Below are positions 11,401-18,500 of a stretch of 64,000 nt of DNA, one piece after another (positions within the stretch are counted from its first letter, which is position 1; the number at the start of each line of letters is the position of its first letter). The position numbers were made by a program, and so were the translations under genes. The notes under the pieces were generated by a model, which was given only the letters and a program-made list of their open reading frames with translations, made no database searches and was not told the DNA's origin. The stretch is from Gillisella vitis. Its GTDB lineage: Bacteria > Pseudomonadota > Alphaproteobacteria > Rhizobiales > Rhizobiaceae. The stretch is taken from NCBI GenBank assembly GCA_009744235.1, contig WPHV01000004.1, forward strand, positions 372,001 to 436,000, written 5' to 3'.

Positions 11401-13910
11401 ATCAGCAACAATTGCCAGATCAGCGTGTCGATCGGGCTCATGGCGAACCAGCCGATGACGGACGCGGCGAACCAGGCAATCGGGGTCAGCGACCGGCGCA
11501 GGTTATCGACCATTTTCCAGCGGCCAAGCGAGGTAATGCCACGCTTTGGATCGAGGATATAAGGCAGCAACTGCCAGTCGCCGCGCGCCCAGCGATGCTG
11601 GCGGGAAATTTCCACTTCGTAACGGGTCGGGAAATCCTCGACCAGCTCGACATCGGTCACCAGCGCGCAGCGGGCAAACGAGCCTTCGAGAAGGTCATGG
11701 CTAAGAACGGTATTCTCGTCGATCTGGCCCTTGATGGCCCGCTCGAAGGCGTCGACATGGTAAAGGCCCTTACCGGTGAAGCTGCCTTCGCCGGTAATGT
11801 CCTGATAGACATCAGATACGGTGAAGACGTAAGGATCGAGACCGCGATTGATCGAAAACACCCGCTGGAACACCGAGGCGTCCTTGCCTGTTGTCAGCGA
11901 GGGGGTGACGCGCGGCTGGAGAATCCCATAGCCGCTGACCACACGACCGGTTACCGGGTCGTGCACTGGCCTGTTGATCGGATGATACATCTTGCCGACC
12001 ATCTTGGTCACGGCATCGCGCATCAGCCGGGTGTCGGCGTCCAGCGTCATCACATATTGCACACCATCAGGCACCGTATTAGCGCCCGGTAGGTAGGATG
12101 TATCCTTGTCGCCACGCAAAAGCATGTTCAGTTCATGCAGCTTGCCGCGCTTGCGCTCCCACCCCATCCAGCAGTCTTCCTGGGGATTGAACAGACGGCG
12201 GCGATGCAGGAAATAGAAGCGGGTCTTGCCATCTTCGTTGTAGCGGGCGTTCAGCGCAGCCATTTCCCGCTTGGCATATTCCAGCACCTCGAGATCGGCT
12301 TCGGTCTCCTCGACCTTGGCATCCGGCCAGTCGCTGAGTAACGCGAAATAGACTTCTCCACGCGGATTGGTCAGGTAATGGACTTCCAGATTGCGCACCA
12401 GTTCATCGACATGGTCACGCTTGGAGATCATGCAGGGAACGGCAACCAGCGTACGCGCATCGTCTGGAATGCCCTCCTTGAACTCATAGCCGACCAGACG
12501 GGCCGGCTTCAGAACAAAGGTGGACAGCGTGTTGAACAGGCCGGTCGCGCCTTCAGATGCCGGCAGGGCAAACAGCACGACAAGAAGCGTGATCAGCGGC
12601 ACCGAAAGGCCAGCGTAAGACAGGTACCAGGCAACAAGCGCCAGCGCCAATGCCGTCAGCGCCAGAACAGGCAGGGCGATGGCCAACCAATGCAACCGCT
12701 TGAAGCTGCGGGTGACCGCAATATGCGCAGGCACGCGGTATCCGACCGCGCGCTCCAGCGCCTCCTTCTGCGCCCCCACCAACACGCTGCCGACATTGGA
12801 CGGCGCATCGGAGAGATCACCGGTTGAGGCGGCGGCCTTCGACAGATCGATGGCGATCTGGGCTATCTCCAGTTCGCTCTTGTCGGAACGGCGCGCCAAC
12901 TTTTCAATCGTGTTGCGGTAGCTGTTGCGCGAACCGAAATCCAGCGCTTCGTAATCGCTATGGCTGCGCAGGATCTTGTCGACATGGCTGACCTCTTCGA
13001 CCCAGACCGACCATTCGGTATCGTCGATGGTGCGCAGACCCTTGATGATGCTGCCCATGCTGACATTGCCGGACGAAAGCCGGTTATGCTCGGCGGCCAT
13101 CGCCTCTTCGGTGGTGCGGCCATTGGCCTCCAACCGCTTCTCCAGCCAGCTGACGGCAACGGCGGATGTCTGCGAACCGTTGCGCAGACGGTACAGAAAC
13201 TGCGTCGCGAATGTATTGTCGTCGGCAAGTGATTCCAGCTGCTTCAAATATTCGCGGCAGGCGGCCTCATCATTCAGCCGGACGATTTCATCGGCGGCTT
13301 CATTGGCCTTGCGCCGCATCTGCCGGGATTTTTCCACCCGGGTCGAAATACGCCGCAGGTTTTCCACCAGCACGAAGCGCACCATGGAGGGCAGGGCCCA
13401 CAATTCGCCGATTTCAAGCGAATGCTCGGACTGATAGCCTTCCGCCAGCGCCGTCATGCTTTCGCGCGTCACTGTGGAATGAGTATGAGCCACATAGAGC
13501 CAGGCCAGCGCCATGACGCGGGGAATGATCCGGTCGCCGACCTTGACGGTCGGCAATTGCCGATAGAATTTCTTGGGAAAGTCGCGGCGGACTTCCTGGA
13601 TCGCTTCTTCGATAATGTAGTGATTGTCCAGCAGCCATTCGGCAGCGGGCGTAATCGTCGCACCCGCCTCGACATCGGCGGCGGTGGTGCGATAGACGCG
13701 CAGGATTTCCCGCTCGTTTTCCTTATGCCGGGCGAAGAAATCGAAATCGAAGAAACCCGGAAGCGTGCTCATCACCGAAGTGGCGAGAGCCTTGGATTTC
13801 TCCTGCAACTCATCGATTGTCAGATAAGTAGCCCGGATCGAATCGTTATGATCGATATTGCGGGTTTCTGTATCGCGTGGCGCTGTGGATTGCGTCATAG
13901 ATGGGGACAT
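5409..13910 (-). CDS. ndvB: cyclic beta-1,2-glucan synthase (NdvB/ChvB)
   Basis: Giant inner-membrane enzyme that makes cyclic beta-1,2-glucan from UDP-glucose by initiation, elongation, length control and cyclisation. It supports osmoadaptation in the periplasm and plant attachment or infection. Visible in order: an N-terminal cytoplasmic part; hydrophobic segments from about residue 410; a GT84-type glycosyltransferase region with LDADTR and the QHRWARGDW acceptor motif; another hydrophobic cluster; a glycoamylase-like domain; and two C-terminal phosphorylase-like (GH94) parts with the acidic motif GGDWNDGMNRVG near residue 2520. With the ATG at 13910 it is 2,833 residues, the family's usual size. 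ATG 13898 and GTG 13967 are also possible; no start has a clear Shine-Dalgarno sequence. Its exporter gene ndvA is 1.7 kb away. Confidence 0.97.
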   Translation of the reverse strand: MSPSMTQSTAPRDTETRNIDHNDSIRATYLTIDELQEKSKALATSVMSTLPGFFDFDFFARHKENEREILRVYRTTAADVEAGATITPAAEWLLDNHYIIEEAIQEVRRDFPKKFYRQLPTVKVGDRIIPRVMALAWLYVAHTHSTVTRESMTALAEGYQSEHSLEIGELWALPSMVRFVLVENLRRISTRVEKSRQMRRKANEAADEIVRLNDEAACREYLKQLESLADDNTFATQFLYRLRNGSQTSAVAVSWLEKRLEANGRTTEEAMAAEHNRLSSGNVSMGSIIKGLRTIDDTEWSVWVEEVSHVDKILRSHSDYEALDFGSRNSYRNTIEKLARRSDKSELEIAQIAIDLSKAAASTGDLSDAPSNVGSVLVGAQKEALERAVGYRVPAHIAVTRSFKRLHWLAIALPVLALTALALALVAWYLSYAGLSVPLITLLVVLFALPASEGATGLFNTLSTFVLKPARLVGYEFKEGIPDDARTLVAVPCMISKRDHVDELVRNLEVHYLTNPRGEVYFALLSDWPDAKVEETEADLEVLEYAKREMAALNARYNEDGKTRFYFLHRRRLFNPQEDCWMGWERKRGKLHELNMLLRGDKDTSYLPGANTVPDGVQYVMTLDADTRLMRDAVTKMVGKMYHPINRPVHDPVTGRVVSGYGILQPRVTPSLTTGKDASVFQRVFSINRGLDPYVFTVSDVYQDITGEGSFTGKGLYHVDAFERAIKGQIDENTVLSHDLLEGSFARCALVTDVELVEDFPTRYEVEISRQHRWARGDWQLLPYILDPKRGITSLGRWKMVDNLRRSLTPIAWFAASVIGWFAMSPIDTLIWQLLLIFSLFVAPTISLINALVPRQTDIVPSAHFQSLWADLRGANAQVALRIVFIADMACMMADAIVRSMYRLLVSRKLLLEWRTAASIQSVAQGSIPTYYRTMRYAPTLALIAFGLSAYEAGYGALIGLPFTLMWVLSPLVAWYVSQSAETEDRLLVPEETVIELRRIARRTWRYYETFANAGEHFLPPDNFQETPEPVVARRTSPTNIGVYLLSIVSARHFGWLGFEQTIEKLEQTIGTVEKMDKFRGHLYNWYHTDTLKSLGNRYISAVDSGNLAGHLIAISSACRHWAEAPSAHLQGSLDGIGDVGGILMEALKELPDDRKTVRPLRTRLYERIIGFNNALASVKREHEFASIRVINLAVLARDIQKLAANLHHELRSDKSTDLLRWSEALVAVCESHIADSAFDLSNIEPLRQRLASLRDRSRDLAFSMDFAFLFRKERRLLSIGYRVETMELDEACYDLLASEARLTSLFAIAKGDLPTEHWYKLGRQVVPIGSRAALVSWSGSMFEYLMPPLVMQERQGGILNQTNNLIVKEQMNHGKRLNIPWGISEAAFNARDHALAYQYTNFGVPTLGLKRGLGQNAVIAPYASILASQYDPKAAAENLKKLRALGALGAYGFHDAVDFTPTRVPKGKTCAVVYNYYAHHHGMSIAAIANVTFNGLLRELFHADPVIEAAELLLQEKAPREIPVMSAKYEPQTPGKGQADLLRPEIRTITDPLSKDRELVLLSNGHYSVMLTATGSGFSRWNGLSVSRWKADPTEDRNGTFIFLRDTASGEWWSTTAAPRRAAEEKTRVVFSDDKAEFTKSVGDITSTVECVVATEHDAEGRRVTLLNTGTEDRFIEVTSYMEPVLSSDDNDNAHPVFSRMFVKTELGRKGDVIRIERNKRSPSDPDICVAHLVSDTSGPGRNTEFETDRYKFIGRGRTLAEAAAFDPNAVLSGSDGFTLDPIASFRRVLRVPAGKKVSVVYWTIAAPSRQEVDVAIERYRHPDAFNHEMLHAWTRTQVEMRHIGITSQQAAAFQQLGRYLVYPDMHLRADPETVRAGLASQSALWPNSISGDYPIFAVRINDEMDTEVVREALSAQDYLQRHGVVTDVVILNERAASYAQDMQHALEQLAEGMRTKQAEGGQQHVFAVRRDLMDESGWNAVLAAARVVLHARNGKITDQVTHAAELFAAPRGVDAIDADWYPPVPVMAGRADHGAPAIDGSDLEFWNGYGGFAADGAEYVVRLGPGQSTPQPWINVISNDNFGFHIAAEGSGFTWSRNSRDYQLTPWSNDAVTNRTGEAFYVADLDSGEVLSPISAASNRQDVVYETRHGLGYSVFSTEAAGLAVELTVTVDQVEPVRFTRLTIRNTGDSARRLRSYGYVEWILGNNPQKTAAFVLPSHDAETGALMATNPYSIDYSGRFAFLTAVETASGFASSRREFIGRHGDIKMPQAVAKGSPLSGSIDPEGDPCAALAFDITLQPGEEASVTFLLGDAESMEQARSVIAAAKAKGFDGALAEAKSFWGDFTGHIKVKTGDKAFDHMVNHWLPYQTLACRIKARAGFYQASGAYGFRDQLQDSLAFLLYRPELARDQILNAASRQFKEGDVQHWWLPQNGAGIRSTISDDVVWLAYAVHSYVTATGDKAILDTDVSFLDGPTLALGRHDAFFKPEISAEKAPLYEHAARALDLAITRTGTNGLPLILGGDWNDGMNRVGVAGRGESVWLGWFLANALTVFTPFAEERKDSARVKAWAKYLKSLKAALEKAGWDGDHYRRGYFDDGDPLGSDQSDECRIDAIAQSWSVLSGFAEPERQQQAMNSVVGRLIDDEVGIVRLFTPPFEKSRLDPGYIKSYPPGVRENGGQYTHAAIWTGLALSKLGRNDEAWKVFSMLNPVHHAETTDEADRYRVEPYVVAADVYGGPGYEGRGGWTWYTGSAGWLYRFALEGFLGIHRQGEGISLKPALPSSLSSYEAEVSIGGKAVAITASRKADGSGYEVTANGAAVTEKDGAFAISL

Positions 13911-14354
13911 GTTTTCGAATCTGTTACCAGCAAGAGTGAAATCTGCCGCATGGGGTGGATGCAGCACTTACATATGCGCAACCGGGCCTAGGGAAAGGCC
14001 CGCGGCTGCGGGAAAATCAATGCGGCCATGACACGCCTCTTAAAAAAGGCTTGGTCAGGCCAGGTAATCCGGCAGTAAGACGGGTGGACATGCTCTAAAC
14101 AGAGTTTCACGGTGATAACCACTTCCTTCGTTTGGGCTCATCCATCTGCCTGTCTTTTGCAGTTGATGTCGTCCAGACAGTTTTGTCGGCACGACTGTTC
14201 ATCCTAGTCTGCCACCCTGCAATGCTCAGTTTGAACCGAAGCTGAACGGGTGTTAGGGTCTCCCTCTATAAATCCAGCGAGAACAAATCCAAGACCCTCT
14301 GCCCGAGGCGGAGCTTGCGAATCGGAAACAGACCATCCACATTTTAGGTTAACT
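13911..14354. other. gene-free divergent promoter region, ndvB / amidohydrolase
   Basis: These 444 bases separate two divergent genes and must hold both promoters. I see no convincing coding frame, RNA gene or strong dyad. The in-frame extensions of both neighbouring genes into this stretch look non-coding. Confidence 0.6.
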
Positions 14355-15518
14355 ATGTCTCTCTTTTTCTCCAATGCCATGAAAGATGTCGTCGAGATCA
14401 GGCGCTACCTGCATCAGCACCCGGAACTGGGGCTTTCGGAGTTTCATACCTCCGATTATGTGGCGGGAAAACTGGAAGCCATGGGCTATGAGGTGACCAG
14501 GGGCCTGGCCCGCACCGGCATTGTCGCCACGCTGCGCAATGGGACCAGTCAGCGGTCCATCGGACTACGCGCGGATTTCGATGCCCTGCCGATCACCGAG
14601 GAAACCGGCCTCGATTATGCAAGCCTCACTCCCGGCCTGATGCATGCCTGCGGTCATGATGGTCACACGGCAATGCTGCTCGGTGCCGCTGGTATTCTGG
14701 CCGAGCGCCGCAATTTCGATGGCATCGTACATCTGATTTTCCAGCCGGCGGAAGAAAATTTCGGCGGCGCACGACTGATGATCGAAGACGGCTTGTTCGA
14801 GCGCTTCCCATGCGATGCGGTCTTTGGCCTGCATAACGACCCTGGCATTGCATTTGGCCATTTCGCCTTTAGGGAAGGGCCGATCATGGCCTCGGTGGAT
14901 GAATGCAAGATCACGGTCATTGGCCGGGGCGGCCACGGTGCAGAGCCGCAAAGCACCAGCGATCCGATCGTGGCAGGCGCGAGCATTATCATGGCGCTGC
15001 AAACCATTGCATCGCGCAATATCCACCCGCTCGATCCCGTCGTCGTCACCGTCGGCGGCTTTCATGCCGGTGCCGCAAGCAATGTGATACCGGAGCGGGC
15101 AGACATGGTCCTGACCATCCGCAGCTTTGACGATCATGTGCGCGATGAACTGGAAAGCCGCGTGCGGGCGATTGCCGAGGGGCAGGCGGCAAGCTACGGC
15201 ATGAGTGTGGAGATCGACTATGAGCGGGGCTATCCGGCCACCGTCAATCACAAGGCGGAAACCGATTATGTGCGCGATCTTGCCAGACGCTTTGCCGGCG
15301 AAGGCAAGGTTTTCGATATGCCGCGTCCAACCATGGGTGGCGAGGATTTCGCCTATATGCTCCAGGAAAAGCCCGGCACCTACTTCTTCCTCGGCACCAA
15401 ACGCACCGAAAACGACCCGCCGCTCCATCATCCGCGCTATGATTTCAATGACGATATCATTCCAACCGGCACCGCATTCTGGGTGGACCTGGTGGAAAGC
15501 CGGCTAAAGCCGGAATAG
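14355..15518 (+). CDS. M20-family amidohydrolase (hippurate hydrolase / N-acyl-amino-acid deacylase type)
   Basis: Probable cytoplasmic dinuclear metallohydrolase of 387 residues that removes acyl groups from amino acids or related amides. M20 features are clear: RRYLHQHPELG near the N-terminus, GLRADFDALPITEETG, the metal-site segment HACGHDGHTAMLLGAA, PAEENFGGARLMIEDG with the catalytic glutamates, and GGEDFAYMLQEKPGTYFFLG near the C-terminus. The start at 14355 is preceded by TAGG; the longer frame from 14250 has an N-terminus unlike the family. The exact substrate cannot be told from sequence. The gene lies alone between ndvB and ndvA, facing ndvA. Confidence 0.9.
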   Translation: MSLFFSNAMKDVVEIRRYLHQHPELGLSEFHTSDYVAGKLEAMGYEVTRGLARTGIVATLRNGTSQRSIGLRADFDALPITEETGLDYASLTPGLMHACGHDGHTAMLLGAAGILAERRNFDGIVHLIFQPAEENFGGARLMIEDGLFERFPCDAVFGLHNDPGIAFGHFAFREGPIMASVDECKITVIGRGGHGAEPQSTSDPIVAGASIIMALQTIASRNIHPLDPVVVTVGGFHAGAASNVIPERADMVLTIRSFDDHVRDELESRVRAIAEGQAASYGMSVEIDYERGYPATVNHKAETDYVRDLARRFAGEGKVFDMPRPTMGGEDFAYMLQEKPGTYFFLGTKRTENDPPLHHPRYDFNDDIIPTGTAFWVDLVESRLKPE

Positions 15519-15539
15519 GGTCGTCCAAGATAACAAAAA

Positions 15540-15556
15540 CGCCCTCGTTGAGGGCG
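15540..15556 (-). terminator. terminator for ndvA
   Basis: The stem CGCCCTC / GAGGGCG has loop GTT (15547-15549). Read on the minus strand it is followed by a U-rich tract (TTTTTGTT), fitting termination of ndvA transcripts. Confidence 0.6.
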
Positions 15557-15569
15557 AACACGGACAGAC

Positions 15570-15603
15570 AAAAGGCGCAGCTCCCTTCGAAACCGCGCCT
15601 TTT
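15570..15603 (+). terminator. terminator for the M20 amidohydrolase gene
   Basis: The stem AAAAGGCGC (15570-15578) / GCGCCTTTT (15595-15603) has a 16-base loop and ends in four T. It lies 50 bases after the amidohydrolase stop. The long loop makes it less certain. Confidence 0.55.
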
Positions 15604-15623
15604 CACCAGCTAGATCAATTGAA

Positions 15624-17378
15624 TTATCCGGCCTTCACCACCGCCTTGTCGTCATCGTTTAGCAGACCGCTGGTATGCAGCAAGGCTGCGAAACGGCCAC
15701 CCTTGGCGCTCAATTCGTCATAGCCACCCATTTCGACGATACGGCCATGGTCGAGGAACAGAACCTGATCGGCTTCGCGCACGGTCGATAGCCGGTGGGC
15801 GATGATAAAGGTCGTGCGGTTCTGGCGCAGCCGGTCGATAGCGGATTTTACCCGCTCTTCGGTCTCCACGTCGAGCGCACTGGTTGCCTCGTCCAGCACC
15901 AGGATCGGCGCATCCTTCAGGATCGCACGGGCAATGGCGATCCGCTGCCGTTCACCGCCCGACAGACGGTTGCCACGCTCACCAACATCGGTATCGAAGC
16001 CAGACAGACGGCTTTCGATGAAGTCGGTGGCTGCGGCAGCCTCGGCCGCCTTGACGATATCCTCGTCCGTCGCATTTTCGCGCCCGATGCGGATGTTATC
16101 GGCAATCGACCGGTTGAGAATGCCAGCATCCTGAAACACCGTCGCAATCGAGTTGCGCAGCGACTGGCGGGTAATGGTGGAAATATCGGCGCCATCGATC
16201 AGGATCTGGCCCTGCTGCGGCTCATGCACCCGTTGCAGCAGATTGATCAAGGTGGTCTTGCCGGCACCGGTTGGCCCGACGATAGCAATCGTCTGTCCGG
16301 CCTTGACCGTAAAGGACACGTCCTTGACGCCCTGGGTCGTGTTGGCGAAATCGAAGGAGACATGGCGGAATTCAACGTCGCCACGCACAGCCGTCAGATC
16401 GCGATTGCCGACCGGCTCGTCGCGCTCCTGCACGGAATCCTCAAGCACGTAGAAATCTTCCAGCTTGGCGCGCGCCTCGAAGATCTGCGTTGAAAACTGG
16501 CGCATCTGGTCGAGACGGGCGATCAGCAGATTGGCAAAACCGATGAAGGCGATAACATCGCCAACCCGCAATTCGCCGCTTTGCACCAACATTGTGCCGA
16601 TAATCAGGATGATCAGCATCGAGGCGGTAGAGGCAATACGATTGAGGCCGCTGGCAATCGCCCACCAGTCCAGCACCGGATACTGAGCATCGAGCAGCTT
16701 GCTGGTAAAGGTCTTCAGCGCCGAGGTTTCGGCCTGGATCCGGTTATAGCTATGCACCACCGAGACATTGCTGATCGTGTCGCTGACATGGGAAAACACC
16801 GTGTGGTAGTGGCTCTCGACGGAGGCCTGTCCATCCTTGGTCTTGTCCATCACCATCTTGCCGATCGCCACATAGATCAGACCAAGCACGATCAGCACCA
16901 GGGAGAGCCGCACATCCATGGAAAAGGCTGTCGGCACCAGCAAGACTAGAGCTACCGCCGTCGCCAGATGGGTCCGCATAAATTCCAGCCAGAGGCCAAA
17001 TAGTGTCTCGCTGGCGCGCAGCAGCGTATGCAGCGCATTGGATGTGCCGCGCTGGTGGTGCCAGGACAGCGGCATGGAAATGATCCGGCCAAAGGCTTCC
17101 GTCAGCAAGCTGGCTCGACGGCCATGGGCCAGCCGGTCGGCTTCGCGGGCGACAAGCACGAAGGCAATGGTGTTGAATATGCCAAAGCCGCCCCAGAGGA
17201 ACAGAATATCCTTGACCGGCTTGCCACTGGAAATTGCATCGATGATCCAACCAAACAGGATCGGCTCGGCAATGGTGATCACCGCCAATATGATATTGGC
17301 CGTCACCACGATGCTGACCTTCAGACGGTAAGCGGCAAGATATTGCAAGGCTCGCCAATAAATTTGTAACAGGGACAT
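15624..17378 (-). CDS. ndvA: cyclic beta-1,2-glucan ABC exporter, fused membrane/ATPase (NdvA/ChvA)
   Basis: Exports cyclic beta-1,2-glucan across the inner membrane, working as a homodimer. The 584-residue protein has an N-terminal six-helix ABC transmembrane domain and a C-terminal ATPase with Walker A GPTGAGKTT, signature LSGGERQRIAIARA, Walker B ILVLDEATSALD and the H-loop IIAHRLSTV. The N-terminus MSLLQIYWRALQYL matches NdvA/ChvA proteins, and this ATG is preceded by AGGAGA at suitable spacing, so the longer frame to 17432 is rejected. The nearby ndvB gene supports the substrate assignment. Confidence 0.95.
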   Translation of the reverse strand: MSLLQIYWRALQYLAAYRLKVSIVVTANIILAVITIAEPILFGWIIDAISSGKPVKDILFLWGGFGIFNTIAFVLVAREADRLAHGRRASLLTEAFGRIISMPLSWHHQRGTSNALHTLLRASETLFGLWLEFMRTHLATAVALVLLVPTAFSMDVRLSLVLIVLGLIYVAIGKMVMDKTKDGQASVESHYHTVFSHVSDTISNVSVVHSYNRIQAETSALKTFTSKLLDAQYPVLDWWAIASGLNRIASTASMLIILIIGTMLVQSGELRVGDVIAFIGFANLLIARLDQMRQFSTQIFEARAKLEDFYVLEDSVQERDEPVGNRDLTAVRGDVEFRHVSFDFANTTQGVKDVSFTVKAGQTIAIVGPTGAGKTTLINLLQRVHEPQQGQILIDGADISTITRQSLRNSIATVFQDAGILNRSIADNIRIGRENATDEDIVKAAEAAAATDFIESRLSGFDTDVGERGNRLSGGERQRIAIARAILKDAPILVLDEATSALDVETEERVKSAIDRLRQNRTTFIIAHRLSTVREADQVLFLDHGRIVEMGGYDELSAKGGRFAALLHTSGLLNDDDKAVVKAG

Positions 17379-17653
17379 GGCGTCAGTTTCTCCTGATCGG
17401 CTTCGAATTGGCCGGTTGAGGCATCGTATCACGATATTTTAAGGAGACGAACCTGAACGCTGCCTATACAGACCCGCAGATGTTGTGCAAAGTCCGGTTT
17501 TGGAATTCTCTTTTTCACCATGCTTGCTATGGGTAAAATTTCAGGTAGCCGAATTAACAAACACATAAGCTTAACGTGTATTTTAAGAAATAGTGTTTGA
17601 TAATAATTAGAGAATGTTAATGTTCAGTCTGGTGCTGGACCTAGGGGGTGCGT

Positions 17654-18394
17654 GTGAGTGTCAATCATCTCATACAGTTTTTGGCTGTATCTCAGGGATG
17701 CCGAAGTCGCGAGGAGCTGATCCTGGAATTGGAGAAACTCCTCGAATTTTATAAATTCGATTATTACGGCCTAGTGCGCAGTCCCAAACCTGACCAAAAC
17801 CCCATGTCGCTGGTGCTTGCAGGACGCTGGCCGGAAAAATGGCCGCAGATTTATATCACGAAAAAATTCGTGCTGATTGACCCTGCCATTCGCTATCTGG
17901 CGCAAGCGCAACGGCCGTTCCGCTGGAGCGAAACGCTGACGGCCTTCGCCCAGGACCCACATTTCAAACGCATGCAGCGGATGATGATGGATGCCCAGCG
18001 TTTTGGCCTCGAGGAAGGCTACATCTTCCCCATTCACGGACGGGGCGGATTGCTGGCCAACATGACCATTGGCGGGAGACCAGTGGAACTGACCCCGATT
18101 GAGATCATGCTGTTCGACACGGTGGCGAAATGCGCTTTCTGGCGGCTGGCGGAAATCAATGGCGAAGACGAATTGCTGTCGATGGTGCAAAAAGTCGATG
18201 TGCGCTTAACCCGGCGTGAGCTTGAAATTCTCAATTATCTCGGGGAGGGCATGACCTCGAACGAGATGAGCAAATTGCTCGAAATTTCGAACCACACCGT
18301 CGATTGGTACGTCAACGAATTGCAGGATAAGTTGAACGCCAAGAACCGGCAACATATGGTAGCAATTGCTTACCGCCTTGGCCTGATCAGCTGA
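17654..18394 (+). CDS. expR: LuxR-type quorum-sensing regulator, ExpR-like
   Basis: Predicted transcription factor of 246 residues with an N-terminal autoinducer-binding domain and a C-terminal GerE-type helix-turn-helix (LTRRELEILNYLGEGMTS...SNHTVDWYV). The ligand-pocket residues are all present at TraR-like spacing: Trp63, Tyr67, Asp76, Pro77 and Trp91, so it probably binds an acyl-homoserine lactone. GTG at 17654 has AGGGGG five bases upstream; GTG 17648 is the alternative. The order ndvA - luxR - pyc is the same as that of expR in Sinorhizobium meliloti, from knowledge of that genome, hence the ExpR name. No luxI-type synthase gene is in the window, so it may be a solo receptor. Confidence 0.82.
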   Translation: MSVNHLIQFLAVSQGCRSREELILELEKLLEFYKFDYYGLVRSPKPDQNPMSLVLAGRWPEKWPQIYITKKFVLIDPAIRYLAQAQRPFRWSETLTAFAQDPHFKRMQRMMMDAQRFGLEEGYIFPIHGRGGLLANMTIGGRPVELTPIEIMLFDTVAKCAFWRLAEINGEDELLSMVQKVDVRLTRRELEILNYLGEGMTSNEMSKLLEISNHTVDWYVNELQDKLNAKNRQHMVAIAYRLGLIS

Positions 18395-18500
18395 TATTTT
18401 CATCGTTCTGCTGACTTGCCTAAATTGCGCGATGTCTTGCAAACCGCTATGGATTCTCTTCGCAGGCGCACAATGAGCGCCTGATGAAGAGGAGGCCCAT

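Noticed and set aside
10578..12092. 504-codon open frame on the + strand inside ndvB
   Set aside because: It is fully antisense to a certain gene; its translation looks like low-complexity shadow protein and no ribosome site or family is visible.
17561..17579. ACAC-N11-GTGT around TAAGCTTA before the luxR gene as a lux box
   Set aside because: The arms are only four bases and not centred on the inner palindrome; too weak to call.
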